DNA of 64,000 nt from Marinobacterium jannaschii DSM 6295 (lineage in GTDB: Bacteria > Pseudomonadota > Gammaproteobacteria > Pseudomonadales > Balneatricaceae). The translations under genes were made by a program, and so were the position numbers. Shown in pieces: positions 25,281 to 34,228 of the stretch (the first letter of the stretch is position 1; the number at the start of each line of letters is the position of its first letter). The notes beneath the pieces are model-generated. The model was not told where the DNA came from, made no database searches, and saw nothing but the letters and a program-made list of their open reading frames with translations. Where the stretch lies: assembly GCF_000620085.1 (NCBI RefSeq), contig NZ_JHVJ01000019.1:1-64000 (forward strand). Direction: 5' to 3'.

Positions 25281-26201
25281 ATGGACCTGATTAAATCCCT
25301 GCGTATCTTTACCAAGGTGGTCGAACACCAGAGCTTCAGCGCCGCAGCGCGGGAGCTGAATATGGTCACCTCGGCCGTCAGCCGTCATGTCACCGAGCTG
25401 GAACAGCACTACAACTGCCGCCTGCTGGCACGCACCACCCGCAGCATGCGCCTGACCGAGGAAGGTCGGCACTACCTGACCGCCTTCGATGCCCTGCTGC
25501 GCGATGTGGATGCGCTGGAGCAGGAGTCGCAACAGCGCCTGCACGCCATCTCCGGCCAGATACGGATAAGTGCACCATTGCATATCGGTCACTTCGGCCT
25601 GCAGAGCCTGCTCAGCGACTTCCTGTGCCGCCATCCGGCGGTAAAGGTCAGCTGGCTGTTACTCAACCGCTACGTCAATCTGGTCGAGGAAGGGATTGAT
25701 CTGGCAGTTCGCGTGGGTCACCTGCCCGACTCCAGCCTGATCGCCCACACCCTGGGCAAAATGGCGCTGCACTTTGTTGCCAGCCCGGCCTACCTGGCGG
25801 CATATGGCGAGCCGCAGCACCCGCGTGAGCTGCGCGATCATCGCTGCATTCTGGATAGCGGCAATCGCCAGCCGGGGCGTTTTAGCTATCAGGAAGCGGG
25901 CCGGGTTCAGCACATCAGTGTCAGCGGTGCCGCCGAGGTCAATAACGGTGAGGCGGTTGCACGCTTCGCCGCAGACGGCGTAGGCATCGCCCAGCTGCCC
26001 GACTTTCTGGTCAGTCCGCTGCTGGCAGAGGGAAAATTGCAGATCTTGTTAAAAGACTATGAGCCGGCACCGATACCGGTTTCGCTGGTCTACCCGGGAA
26101 ACCGCCTGCTCAGTCCGGCGCTTAAGGCATTGATTGAGGAGATCAGGAACAGGAGCCGGCAACAGTCACTGTTTACGTCGGCCGTGCCGGATCAGCTTTG
26201 A
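25281..26201 (+). CDS. LysR family regulator next to SDR gene
   Basis: The 306-residue protein has an HTH (about 3-60, with FSAAARELNMVTSAVSRHVT) and a CrgA-type effector domain. ATG 25281 is preferred; an in-frame TTG lies three codons upstream. It is divergent from the compact SDR gene. The 3' end overlaps the convergent GlxA-type gene by 29 bases. Confidence 0.86.
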   Translation: MDLIKSLRIFTKVVEHQSFSAAARELNMVTSAVSRHVTELEQHYNCRLLARTTRSMRLTEEGRHYLTAFDALLRDVDALEQESQQRLHAISGQIRISAPLHIGHFGLQSLLSDFLCRHPAVKVSWLLLNRYVNLVEEGIDLAVRVGHLPDSSLIAHTLGKMALHFVASPAYLAAYGEPQHPRELRDHRCILDSGNRQPGRFSYQEAGRVQHISVSGAAEVNNGEAVARFAADGVGIAQLPDFLVSPLLAEGKLQILLKDYEPAPIPVSLVYPGNRLLSPALKALIEEIRNRSRQQSLFTSAVPDQL

Positions 26202-27183
26202 ATCTGGCCGGCGTTTTTCCGAAGCGCTTTCTGAATACTTTGCAGAGATAACTGGTATCCGCAAAACCGACCTCCTCTCCCAGCCTGACGAGGCTGTGAT
26301 CACTGTTGAGCAGACGCCAGCGCAGGTGCTGCAGGCGCATCTCCAGCCAGTAGCCCGCAGTGCTACTGTCAAAGTGGCTCTGAAACAGGCGGTCGAGCTG
26401 GCGGCGGCCAATACCAATCTGCTGCGCCAGCGCTGAGATCTGATAAGGCCCGGCGAGCCGGTCCCGCATCAGGCTGAGAGCACGATCCAGATGACGGCTA
26501 CCGGTCGACTGATTGTCCCGCGAACGCAGCTGGTGCAGTGGCTGTCGCACTTCATCCACCAGCATATCAGCCAGCCCCTTGAGTGCCCGGTCTCGCCCCA
26601 GATGGCGCGCCAGAAGCTCCACGGCCAGATCAACTGCCGCACCGCCACCGGCACAGCTGATCCGCTTTTCAGCGATACAGAAAATCTGATCGGATCGCAT
26701 ATCCAGTGCCGGAAAAGCCTCACTGAACTCCTGCTGATGACGCCAGTGTACGGCGACCGGGGTGCGGTTAAGCAGCCCGGCTTCCGCCAGCAGAAAGCTG
26801 GCGTTGTCGATCGACACCAGGGTAATACCGGCAGCGGCCGCCTGTTGCAGCACGCCCCCGTAATCAGTGACCGCCAGCCGGGCATCACGCGCGCTGCGAC
26901 ACCCAAAGACCACCAGATAATCATAGTGACCGAAGTCGATATCCTCTGGTGTCTGCTCTACCCCGATCGTAATACCACTGCTGGAGCTGAGCATGCCCGG
27001 CGACAGCCCTAATACCTTCCATTCACAGTAGCGCTGGCGACTGAGGTCGGCATCATCTGCAGAGAAACGCAGCTTATCGATAAAAGCACCCAGCGGCAGC
27101 ATGGTAAAACCCGGCAGCGGCAGCAGCAGGAAGCGCAGCTCCACCGTTGAACTGCAGTCTGAGTAACTGTTTTCAGGCCTCAT
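26173..27183 (-). CDS. GlxA-type AraC family regulator
   Basis: The 336-residue protein joins a DJ-1/PfpI-like domain (about 15-190) to a C-terminal AraC HTH pair (about 225-330, with IGIGRRQLDRLF and FADTSYLCKVFRKRFG). The usual nucleophile position of the first domain holds no Cys (SIDNASFLLA), so it is likely a ligand sensor. The GbdR, CdhR and ArgR regulators of betaine, carnitine and arginine use share this layout. GGAGGA precedes the start at 27183. It is divergent from a LysE gene, with tandem 21-bp repeats between them. The 3' end overlaps the convergent LysR gene. Confidence 0.86.
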   Translation of the reverse strand: MRPENSYSDCSSTVELRFLLLPLPGFTMLPLGAFIDKLRFSADDADLSRQRYCEWKVLGLSPGMLSSSSGITIGVEQTPEDIDFGHYDYLVVFGCRSARDARLAVTDYGGVLQQAAAAGITLVSIDNASFLLAEAGLLNRTPVAVHWRHQQEFSEAFPALDMRSDQIFCIAEKRISCAGGGAAVDLAVELLARHLGRDRALKGLADMLVDEVRQPLHQLRSRDNQSTGSRHLDRALSLMRDRLAGPYQISALAQQIGIGRRQLDRLFQSHFDSSTAGYWLEMRLQHLRWRLLNSDHSLVRLGEEVGFADTSYLCKVFRKRFGKTPARFKADPARPT

Positions 27184-27256
27184 CTGACATCCTCCCGGAA
27201 TCTTCCACCAGCTTATTCGTTTCAGTAGCCATTTGGTTTTCAGGGACATTCGATAA

Positions 27257-27298
27257 AATGTCCATATATAACCGTATAATGTCCATTTTTTACCATAT
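27257..27298. promoter_or_regulatory. Tandem 21-bp direct repeats, AraC-type operator
   Basis: The units at 27257-27277 and 27278-27298 both start AATGTCCAT and end ACC(G/A)TAT, matching at 17 of 21 positions. Direct repeats one 21-bp step apart are typical of AraC-family binding sites. An inverted GGACAT lies at 27244-27249. The site is between the GlxA-type regulator and the LysE gene. Confidence 0.6.
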
Positions 27299-27361
27299 AA
27301 GTTAACCCCGATGCGATTAGACTGCCTCGACTCACTAACGATTCCTGTTTGAGATTTTGCG

Positions 27362-27973
27362 ATGACACCGGATACCTGGATTCTTTACCTGCTGGCGGTG
27401 ATGGGCCTGTCCGCCTCTCCCGGCCCCAACGGCCTGCTGGCCCTGACCCACGGCGCACTCTATGGCCATAAGCGCACCCTGTTTACTGTCAGCGGCGGCA
27501 CTCTGGGCTTTATGCTGCTGATCAGCCTGTCGATGTTTGGCATCGGTGCGTTGATTCAGGCCAGTACCCAGGCGCTGACGATCCTCAAATGGGCAGGCGG
27601 GGCTTATCTGGTATGGCTGGGGATTCAGTTGTGGCGTTCACCGCCGATGAACCTGGCCAGCAACGAGCAGGCGCAGCAGCGCAGCAATGGCACGTTGTTC
27701 CGGCAGGGATTTATCTCTGCGATCTCCAATCCTAAGGTGCTGCTGTTTTTCGGTGCTTTCCTGCCGCAGTTTATCGATCCGACCGCGCCACTTTGGACGC
27801 AGTTTCTGGTGATGGCGCTGACCTTTGCGGTGGTGGAATTCGTGGTGGAGTGCGCTCTGGCACGGGTTGCCCACCAGCTGCGTCCCTGGCTGGAACGCAG
27901 CGGTAAGCGCTTTAACCGTGCCTGTGGCGGCATCTTTGCGATAATCGGTACGGCACTACCGCTAAGCCAGTAG
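27362..27973 (+). CDS. LysE family translocator
   Basis: The 203-residue membrane protein has about six predicted helices. The family motif SASPGPNGLL follows the first helix, and FISAISNPKVLLFFGAFLPQ lies mid-protein. LysE/RhtB proteins export amino acids and related compounds. It is divergent from the GlxA-type regulator and most likely its target. Confidence 0.87.
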   Translation: MTPDTWILYLLAVMGLSASPGPNGLLALTHGALYGHKRTLFTVSGGTLGFMLLISLSMFGIGALIQASTQALTILKWAGGAYLVWLGIQLWRSPPMNLASNEQAQQRSNGTLFRQGFISAISNPKVLLFFGAFLPQFIDPTAPLWTQFLVMALTFAVVEFVVECALARVAHQLRPWLERSGKRFNRACGGIFAIIGTALPLSQ

Positions 27974-27986
27974 GCGAATCAGGGCC

Positions 27987-29216
27987 TTAGTTGTCGACCA
28001 GTTCGGTCTGCACCTCTAGCTCAGCATGCAGGGTGCGGTGCACCGGGCAGCGGTCGGCAATCTCCAGCAGGCGCTGGCGCTGCTGATCGCTCAACTCGCC
28101 CTTCAGGGTCACATAGCGGTACAACACTTCGATTTTTCTCGGTTCCTCGTCACAGCCTTCACAATCCTGCTTGTGTACCCGATCGTGGCGCAGCTCGACA
28201 CTGATATCTTCCAGCGGAATCTGCTTCAGGTTGGCATACATCCGCACCGTCATCGAGGTACAGCTGCCCAGGGCGGCCAGCAGGTGCTCATAGGGGTCCG
28301 GGCCGAGATCATCCCCCCCCACGGCCGAGGGCTCGTCGGACAGCCAGATATGGCTGTCCGAGATAATGGTGCGGGTGAACTGCTTGTTTTTCTCATCAAC
28401 CCGGATATGCCCCTTCGCCAGCGAGGACTGCTGCTTTTGCAGCACAACCGGATCGCTGATATAGCGGCTAGCCCAGGCAGCGATGGTGGCACCGACATAT
28501 TCGGCATCCTCGGCCCGGCTTAGCAGATGATCAGCCTGGTCCAGGCTGACAAAGCTTTTCGGGTGTTTCGCCGTCCGATAGATCTTCTCCGCCTCACTGA
28601 TCGCCACCGTTTCATCCAGCGGCGAGTGAAACAGCAACAGTGCCTTGCGCAGATGAGCGATCTTCTGTTGCTGATCATGAGCGGCCAGATCATCCAGAAA
28701 CTGTTTTTTGATGGTGAAGGGCCGGCCGCCCAGCAGCACTTCAGCCTGCCCTTCCTGCTCGATACGGGACAGGTCGCAGGCAAAGTGTTCAGCCACATGG
28801 GCCGGGTCAGAGGGGGCGGCGATCGCGACAACGCCCTGCACCTCTGCGATCTCACCGGCGGCCGCCAGTACCGCAGCACCGCCAAGGCTGTGGCCGATCA
28901 GCAGTGATGGCGCGCGATAGTTCGCACGCAGGAAATCAGCGGCATTGATCAGGTCGGCCACATTGGATGAGAAGTTGCTGTTGGCGAAATCGCCATCACT
29001 GCTGCCAAGGCCGGTAAAGTCAAAACGCAGCACCGCATAGCCCCGCGCCACCAGCGCCCGGGCGATGCGGGATGCCGACGCCAGGTCCTTACCGCAGGTA
29101 AAACAATGAGCAAAAAGGGCAAATCCCAGCGGGCTTTCCGCCGGCGTCTCCAGCAGACCCGCAATTTTCAGCCCGTCACTGCCACTGAACTCAACTTTCT
29201 TCCGCCCTGCTGACAT
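27987..29216 (-). CDS. Alpha/beta hydrolase-OsmC fusion protein
   Basis: The 409-residue protein joins an alpha/beta hydrolase (about 1-255; nucleophile elbow GHSLGG, and the acid/His region SLDQADHLL) to an OsmC domain (about 265-409) with two Cys (GSCTSMTVRMYANLK and CPVHRTL) that fit the peroxidatic and resolving cysteines of OsmC/Ohr enzymes. The two-domain form is known in Proteobacteria. It may remove an acyl group and reduce a peroxide; this is inferred. GGAGGA lies before the start at 29216. It is convergent with the LysE gene. Confidence 0.88.
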   Translation of the reverse strand: MSAGRKKVEFSGSDGLKIAGLLETPAESPLGFALFAHCFTCGKDLASASRIARALVARGYAVLRFDFTGLGSSDGDFANSNFSSNVADLINAADFLRANYRAPSLLIGHSLGGAAVLAAAGEIAEVQGVVAIAAPSDPAHVAEHFACDLSRIEQEGQAEVLLGGRPFTIKKQFLDDLAAHDQQQKIAHLRKALLLFHSPLDETVAISEAEKIYRTAKHPKSFVSLDQADHLLSRAEDAEYVGATIAAWASRYISDPVVLQKQQSSLAKGHIRVDEKNKQFTRTIISDSHIWLSDEPSAVGGDDLGPDPYEHLLAALGSCTSMTVRMYANLKQIPLEDISVELRHDRVHKQDCEGCDEEPRKIEVLYRYVTLKGELSDQQRQRLLEIADRCPVHRTLHAELEVQTELVDN

Positions 29217-29392
29217 AACCAGATCCTCCACTTAGATCAGTGCGCACACCTTTTAATCATTCCCGGGGGTGAGACAGCAGCTTAGCTCAGTCGTTGCACT
29301 GCAGGGATAAAATTCCGGCCGATGCGCAAGAATCGGATAGCAAGCCCCGCGCGGATTGCAGACACTGAGTCTAAACCCGATAAGGACCTGCT

Positions 29393-30277
29393 ATGAACCT
29401 GATCAGCCTCTCTCAACTACTGCTGCTCGCCGCTATCTGGGGCGCTTCTTTTATGTTTATGCGGATCGGCGCACCGGTTCTGGGCCCCGCCTGGCTAATC
29501 GAATTCCGGGTGCTGTTTGCCGCCCTGTTCCTGTTGCTGGTAGCGATGCTGTTGCGTCGTCCGCTGCAGGCCCGACGCTACTGGCAACATTACGGCCTGC
29601 TCGGTCTGTTTAATTCGGCACTGCCCTTTCTGCTACTGGCCTATGCGGCCCAGAGCCTGACTGCCTCCCTGTTATCCATCCTCAATGCAGCCGCGCCGAT
29701 TTTCGGTGCGGTGCTGGGTGCGGTCTGGTTTCGTAAGCCACTCAGCCAGTCACAGCTGATCGGTTTGCTGCTGGGTATCTGCGGCGTGGCGCTGTTAGTC
29801 GGGCTTGACCAGAGCGCCTTGCAGTCGGGTTCGCTGCTGGCCGTGATCGCAGCCCTCGGTGCGGCACTCTCCTATGGTATTGCCAGTGTCTACGCTCAGT
29901 CCGCCCCCTCTGTCGCACCGTTCTCCAATGCCCACGGCAGTATGTGGAGTTCGACCCTGCTGATCCTGCCGCTGCTGGCGTTCTCCCCCCTGCAATCGGC
30001 GCCGCCAGCCGATATCATGGCATCGGTTGTGGCTCTGGGCGTGATCTGCACCGGCATCGCCTATCTGCTTTATTTCCGCCTGATCGCCGATATCGGGGCC
30101 GCCTCAGCCCTTACCGTCACCTTCCTGGTTCCGGTGTTTGGCGTCCTCTGGGGCGTGATATTCCTGCAGGAACAGCTCGGCTGGCACACCCTGGCCGGTG
30201 CCATACTGGTGGTACTGGGTACAGCTAAAGTGACCGGCTTCAGGACAGCCAGTCTGAAATACAATAAGGCAGCGTAA
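29393..30277 (+). CDS. DMT/EamA family transporter
   Basis: The 294-residue inner-membrane protein has ten predicted helices in two EamA repeats (about 3-135 and 150-285). AAGGACC precedes the start. It is monocistronic. The exported substrate is not visible. Confidence 0.83.
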   Translation: MNLISLSQLLLLAAIWGASFMFMRIGAPVLGPAWLIEFRVLFAALFLLLVAMLLRRPLQARRYWQHYGLLGLFNSALPFLLLAYAAQSLTASLLSILNAAAPIFGAVLGAVWFRKPLSQSQLIGLLLGICGVALLVGLDQSALQSGSLLAVIAALGAALSYGIASVYAQSAPSVAPFSNAHGSMWSSTLLILPLLAFSPLQSAPPADIMASVVALGVICTGIAYLLYFRLIADIGAASALTVTFLVPVFGVLWGVIFLQEQLGWHTLAGAILVVLGTAKVTGFRTASLKYNKAA

Positions 30278-30707
30278 CGCTATCCTATTCACAGCCTGTT
30301 CTGTTTGCCCCATCCTATAAAACGTTGATGGTTTTTAGTTAAGCCATCTCCAATACGAAGGTGGCAAGATCACCGCGGGCACAACGGGTGGGGGGCAGCG
30401 ACGGGATTGGTCACGATTATCGGGGGAGAGATCTATAAACGGATGATTCACGGCTGGGAGCAGGGCATGTGCGGGGCCGCACGGGAGAAAGAACAGGCAC
30501 AGGGGCTGTGACAGGGAGTTGATGCACAGACAGATAAAAAAACCGCTCTGCGATGCAGAGCGGCAATCAGTAACCAACACAATCTTTAACCATATCCAGA
30601 CGCAGGTTTGACCTTCCTGCCCCTGTTTTTTTGTCTGCCCGACAAATATTCAGCCTCACCATTAACTCTGTCACTGTTCCGGCGATAAAGTTCAACCTGA
30701 TCAGGTT
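30278..30707. other. Gap with possible coding remnant and terminator
   Basis: On the plus strand a frame without a start codon, from 30329 to about 30507, encodes a protein-like stretch (GAATGLVTIIGGEIYKRMIH) that may be the tail of a lost gene with a glycine-zipper segment. A minus-strand terminator follows at 30536-30563. A 14-bp palindrome AACCTGATCAGGTT (30694-30707) touches the stop of the mutarotase gene. Confidence 0.35.
30536..30563 (-). terminator. Rho-independent terminator (minus strand)
   Basis: CCGCTCTGC-GAT-GCAGAGCGG is a perfect 9-bp stem, followed on the minus strand by seven T. It probably ends the mutarotase transcript, about 145 bases past the stop. Confidence 0.8.
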
Positions 30708-31601
30708 TTAACCCTTCAAGGGGCTGACCGCTATACGGGTTTCCATCAATAACTGCTCTCCGGGCGCGAGCGCCAGCTGATCAAAATCAGCCGTGCGAGC
30801 CGTTTCGATACAGACAAAGCCATCCACCTGATCCATGCCAATATCGGCCATCTCAGCGGCCAGATCACCGGGATTCCAGACTACCGTTGAATTGCTGTTA
30901 CCTTTGCCGATGCTGATCATCCGCTGTAATCCGCGATCGATCAGATGGACATCACCCTGGTGCCGGAATACCCGATCGGTGCGCTGGCGGATCGATTGCG
31001 GCTGCTCCAGCCTGAAGTGGGCCATATCGCGCAGCTTATCGGCATAGGTACAGCCTTCGATGCCGTCGAGAGAAACCTGATCACGTCCGGAAATTGCAAA
31101 GTAACTGTGCAACGCCATGCTCAGTTCCTGCATTTCGCGGGTGTTATTTTCCGACCGCATCCGCAAGGTCAGCAGCGCGGCTCTCACCTCAATCTGCAGC
31201 GATAATGCCAGGCCCTCACAGAGCGCCTGTTGCGGTGAGAATGTCCAGCTGCCACCCTCGACACTCGGTTCGGCCGAGTCCAGCTGCCATCCGGCGGTAC
31301 GGGCATAGCCATGGGCGGGTTTGCTGCTATCCTGCGGATGATCACCAAACCAGGGCCAGCACAGAGGCACTCCGCCGCGGATCGCCTTCGGTGCCGGTAG
31401 CGGCTGGCTGGAGCACCACAACACCGGAGCCTGACCTGCCGGGCGAAAGTGCAGCAACTGAGCACCCTGCTGCGCGACGGCCAGCTCGCCCCAGGGCTGC
31501 TTAACCAGCCAGAGATCAAAACCCTGCCAGCGGATAAGAAAGCTACCATCCGGTTGCTGTGCGATAAACTCTGCCAGTCCGTTGCCTGTCACCTGATCCA
31601 T
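30708..31601 (-). CDS. D-hexose-6-phosphate mutarotase (YeaD-like)
   Basis: The 297-residue protein belongs to the aldose-1-epimerase-like hexose-6-phosphate mutarotases (about 295 residues). It interconverts alpha and beta anomers of hexose 6-phosphates in the cytoplasm. Family signs are RGGVPLCWPWFGDH with the conserved early Arg, HGYART with His, and the late ETARTADFDQLALAPGE. The start at 31601 has GAGG six bases upstream; ATG 31616 is an alternative. Confidence 0.85.
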   Translation of the reverse strand: MDQVTGNGLAEFIAQQPDGSFLIRWQGFDLWLVKQPWGELAVAQQGAQLLHFRPAGQAPVLWCSSQPLPAPKAIRGGVPLCWPWFGDHPQDSSKPAHGYARTAGWQLDSAEPSVEGGSWTFSPQQALCEGLALSLQIEVRAALLTLRMRSENNTREMQELSMALHSYFAISGRDQVSLDGIEGCTYADKLRDMAHFRLEQPQSIRQRTDRVFRHQGDVHLIDRGLQRMISIGKGNSNSTVVWNPGDLAAEMADIGMDQVDGFVCIETARTADFDQLALAPGEQLLMETRIAVSPLKG

Positions 31602-31943
31602 CTCCCACCTCGACATTATCCAGCGCCGCTGAAGCTGTGCAGCCGCGTTTTTCATTCTACCGGGCCAGACCGCTGTCTCTTTTATACCGCCAAGACCGGC
31701 CTTCGACTCTGACACCGGCATGACCTGAGCGGCATAATGCCAGCGCAGGGATAAATCCCCAACCTTTCTGGCCCCTGAGGCAGACTATGATCGTCAGCCA
31801 GGCTGCAGGAAATATGACAGATGTGATTTAACTTATCCTCCATCCGATATGTGCAGCCCCTTTGCGCAGGCACGGATCAGGCCTGAATGGCGTTCACAAA
31901 AAACGGCAAGTCAGGCTTGCCGTTTTTTGCCACATACCGGGGT
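31602..31943. other. Gap with terminator
   Basis: It holds the promoter side of the mutarotase gene and the hairpin terminator of the HDOD gene at 31898-31928. No gene is visible. Confidence 0.5.
31898..31928. terminator. Hairpin terminator of HDOD gene
   Basis: AAAAAACGGCAAG and CTTGCCGTTTTTT form a 13-bp perfect inverted repeat around TCAGG. It can act in both directions and lies 15 bases past the HDOD stop. Confidence 0.88.
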
Positions 31944-32861
31944 TTATAAACCCAGACTATCGCGCAACTCGTCACTGGTTTTAATCAGCTGAGGCAGGTT
32001 TTCTACCAGCGCCTGCACGGGCAACGAGTGGTTTTGCCACTCGGCACTGATACAGTGTTGCAGAATCTTTTCGCGTAGCAGGTCGGGCTTCCACTCTTTC
32101 CAGTCGGTGTTACGCTCCACCAACACGCTGACGAAGTCTGAAAACTGGATCACCAATGCCAGCTGACGGAATACCAGCGGCGCTTTAGGGTGATTAAATA
32201 CTTTGTAGTTATGGTGATAACGCACCAGGTTACAGATCAACGGCGGCAGGTTAAGCCTTTTACAGGCCAGAAAACCGACATCGGCATGGGAGAATCCCAC
32301 CACCGCTTTTTCTACGTCGACCAGCTCAATCGGTGTGCCCCAGCCCCGTGCATCGGTCTCGTTGAGGGCATCCGGCGCCAGCTGAAACAGTACAAAGCGG
32401 CCAATATCGTGCAGCAGGCCGCAGAGATGCGCCATCTCCGGCTCTACTGCTATCAGCTCCGAGCTGCGGCAAACAAAGGATGCGATGCAGGCCGTCTCGA
32501 TTGAATGCTGCCACAGAGCCTTATGTTCAGCCTTGGTCGGCACAAACACCTTCGCAACGGACAGGGCGGTGATCAGCTCGACAATAGTATGGGAACCTAC
32601 CCGGGTCAGGGCGGCCCGCAGGCTGTTAATACTCTGATTCGGTGAGGAGGAGGCGGAATTAGCGTAGCCGAGGATAAAGGTTGCCAGCGGCGGGTCGGAC
32701 ATCGCCAGCGAATACAGGGTATCGTAAAAGGTCTCATCCTCAATATCACACTTAATCAGCTCCATCACGACGCCGGGTAAAAGCGGCAACTGATCAATAT
32801 GCTTGCTGATGGCCTCCAGCGATATATGAACTTCATGTCGTTCTGACGGATTAGTTTCCAT
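31944..32861 (-). CDS. HDOD domain protein
   Basis: The 305-residue protein has one HDOD domain (about 15-215), a non-canonical HD-fold module found in signalling proteins. The motif HLCGLLHDIGRFVLFQ resembles an active HD site more than many HDOD proteins do. Such proteins take part in c-di-GMP or stress signalling. The ATG at 32861 has GGTGG six bases upstream; a TTG six codons earlier is also possible. It stands alone. Confidence 0.85.
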   Translation of the reverse strand: METNPSERHEVHISLEAISKHIDQLPLLPGVVMELIKCDIEDETFYDTLYSLAMSDPPLATFILGYANSASSSPNQSINSLRAALTRVGSHTIVELITALSVAKVFVPTKAEHKALWQHSIETACIASFVCRSSELIAVEPEMAHLCGLLHDIGRFVLFQLAPDALNETDARGWGTPIELVDVEKAVVGFSHADVGFLACKRLNLPPLICNLVRYHHNYKVFNHPKAPLVFRQLALVIQFSDFVSVLVERNTDWKEWKPDLLREKILQHCISAEWQNHSLPVQALVENLPQLIKTSDELRDSLGL

Positions 32862-33411
32862 AACTGCCACCAACGTCAATACACCCTGCTAAAACGCCAT
32901 ATACTTCAGGCTGACAAACCAAATAGTCGTTATAGTACCGCTCAAATTATAGCGTTGCTGCGTCGGCTCCCTTACGTTTTTTTCGCCGCCGTCCATAACA
33001 CTTTTCTGTTTTGTGACCTGGCTCAACCGGTATTGTCCTGAAAGCAGCTCCGGGACCGGCCACCTCATTAAGGTTCACGATGTAAATCTATGCTGTCGTC
33101 ATATTGAGAAGCCCGCGCATTCGCGAAAATAAAACATGCGGGAAAACTGAATACTCATCAACTTATGTATCTGGGCTCTGACGGTCGATCTGTCTGAAAG
33201 CACTGTTGCTGAAAGTGGTGAACGACTCCGACTGATATTTGATACCACACCGGTTGCGATGATCCGCTCCCAACCGGATGACACCCTGGGCAGCTGCTGA
33301 TCGACCAGCCTTACCAATTGTATAGACAGAAAAAATAACCAGGCGAAAGATTGATCATTCTGCTAATCATGGTACAACCAAAGTCAGTAAACTGCTTACA
33401 AGGACAGACGC
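32862..33411. other. Gap with PAS-like gene remnant
   Basis: The gap of 550 bases carries a short reading frame without a start (33151-33300) that looks like part of a PAS sensor, and the promoter of the reductase gene at 33412. Nothing else is recognised. Confidence 0.4.
33151..33300 (+). pseudogene. Possible PAS-domain gene fragment
   Basis: A frame open from a TGA at 33148 to a TGA at 33298 encodes about 49 residues, including SGERLRLIFDTTPVAMI. That pattern is typical of the start of a PAS domain in sensor kinases and diguanylate cyclases. No ATG or ribosome binding site is present, so it would be a remnant. Confidence 0.3.
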
Positions 33412-34179
33412 ATGAAAGATCAATCAGTCGGTTTTATCGGTACCGGTCACCTGGCCAGCTACGTGATCAGGGGTTTACGCAATGCCGGTGACAACCGCAC
33501 CATCAACGTATCACCGCGAAACGCACAGACCGCCGAAACCCTTAAGCTCAGCGCCAACTGCAATATTGCCGAAAGCAACCAGCAACTGATCGACAGCAGC
33601 GATGTCATTATCCTCTCGTTACGTCCTGATCAGGTCGGCAATGTCCTGACCGACTGCACCTTCAAACCCGGACAGCTGTTGATCTCCTGCGTAGCGGGTA
33701 TCTCTTCCGATACACTGAGCGCACTGGCGCCGAACACCCGGATCGTCCGTGCCATGCCGGTATCCAGCGTCGAGTTTGGTGAAGGCGCTACGCCGTTGTA
33801 CCCGGCGCATGAATTCAGCCGTACTCTGTTTGGTCAGATCAGCACGCCGGTCGAACTGGAGAATGAGCGCGGTTTCGAGATCGCCCTGACCGCCGCCTGT
33901 GCCAATGGCTGGTTTTACCAGCTTTTCGAACAGCTTGAGCAATGGATGGTAAACGAGGATATCGACGCCAGGGCGGCGCGCTGTCTGATGCTGAATGCCG
34001 CCAAGAGTGCCGCTGTGTACGGCCTGAGACAGCAAGATCAGCCGCTGGGCGAGATTCTGGAGGGTATCGCCACTGAAGGGACCTATACCAAACTGGGACT
34101 GGAGCAGCTGAAGCAACAGGACGCCTTCAGCGCCTGGGATGAAGCCTGCGACAGCGTCAAAGAGAAGCTGTTTCCCTGA
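33412..34179 (+). CDS. Pyrroline-5-carboxylate reductase-like protein
   Basis: The 255-residue protein has an N-terminal Rossmann domain (GFIGTGHLASYVIRGL, residues about 7-22) and a C-terminal helical dimerisation part. ProC reduces 1-pyrroline-5-carboxylate to proline with NAD(P)H. The C-terminal motif is less conserved than in true ProC (AAKSAAVYGL instead of the usual proline- and valine-rich segment), so it may be a paralogue acting on another cyclic imine. AAGGACAG precedes the start. A terminator follows. Confidence 0.75.
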   Translation: MKDQSVGFIGTGHLASYVIRGLRNAGDNRTINVSPRNAQTAETLKLSANCNIAESNQQLIDSSDVIILSLRPDQVGNVLTDCTFKPGQLLISCVAGISSDTLSALAPNTRIVRAMPVSSVEFGEGATPLYPAHEFSRTLFGQISTPVELENERGFEIALTAACANGWFYQLFEQLEQWMVNEDIDARAARCLMLNAAKSAAVYGLRQQDQPLGEILEGIATEGTYTKLGLEQLKQQDAFSAWDEACDSVKEKLFP

Positions 34180-34193
34180 CCGCTGAGCGCAGT

Positions 34194-34219
34194 AAAAAAG
34201 GCGCTGATGGCGCCTTTTT
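34194..34219. terminator. Bidirectional terminator
   Basis: AAAAAAGGCGC-TGATG-GCGCCTTTTT ends both the reductase gene (plus) and the convergent monooxygenase-like gene (minus). Confidence 0.85.
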
Positions 34220-34228
34220 GTCATCAAC

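Noticed and set aside
30335-30580. 81-codon minus-strand frame in the gap before the mutarotase gene
   Set aside because: Low-complexity composition, runs through the terminator and has no ribosome binding site.
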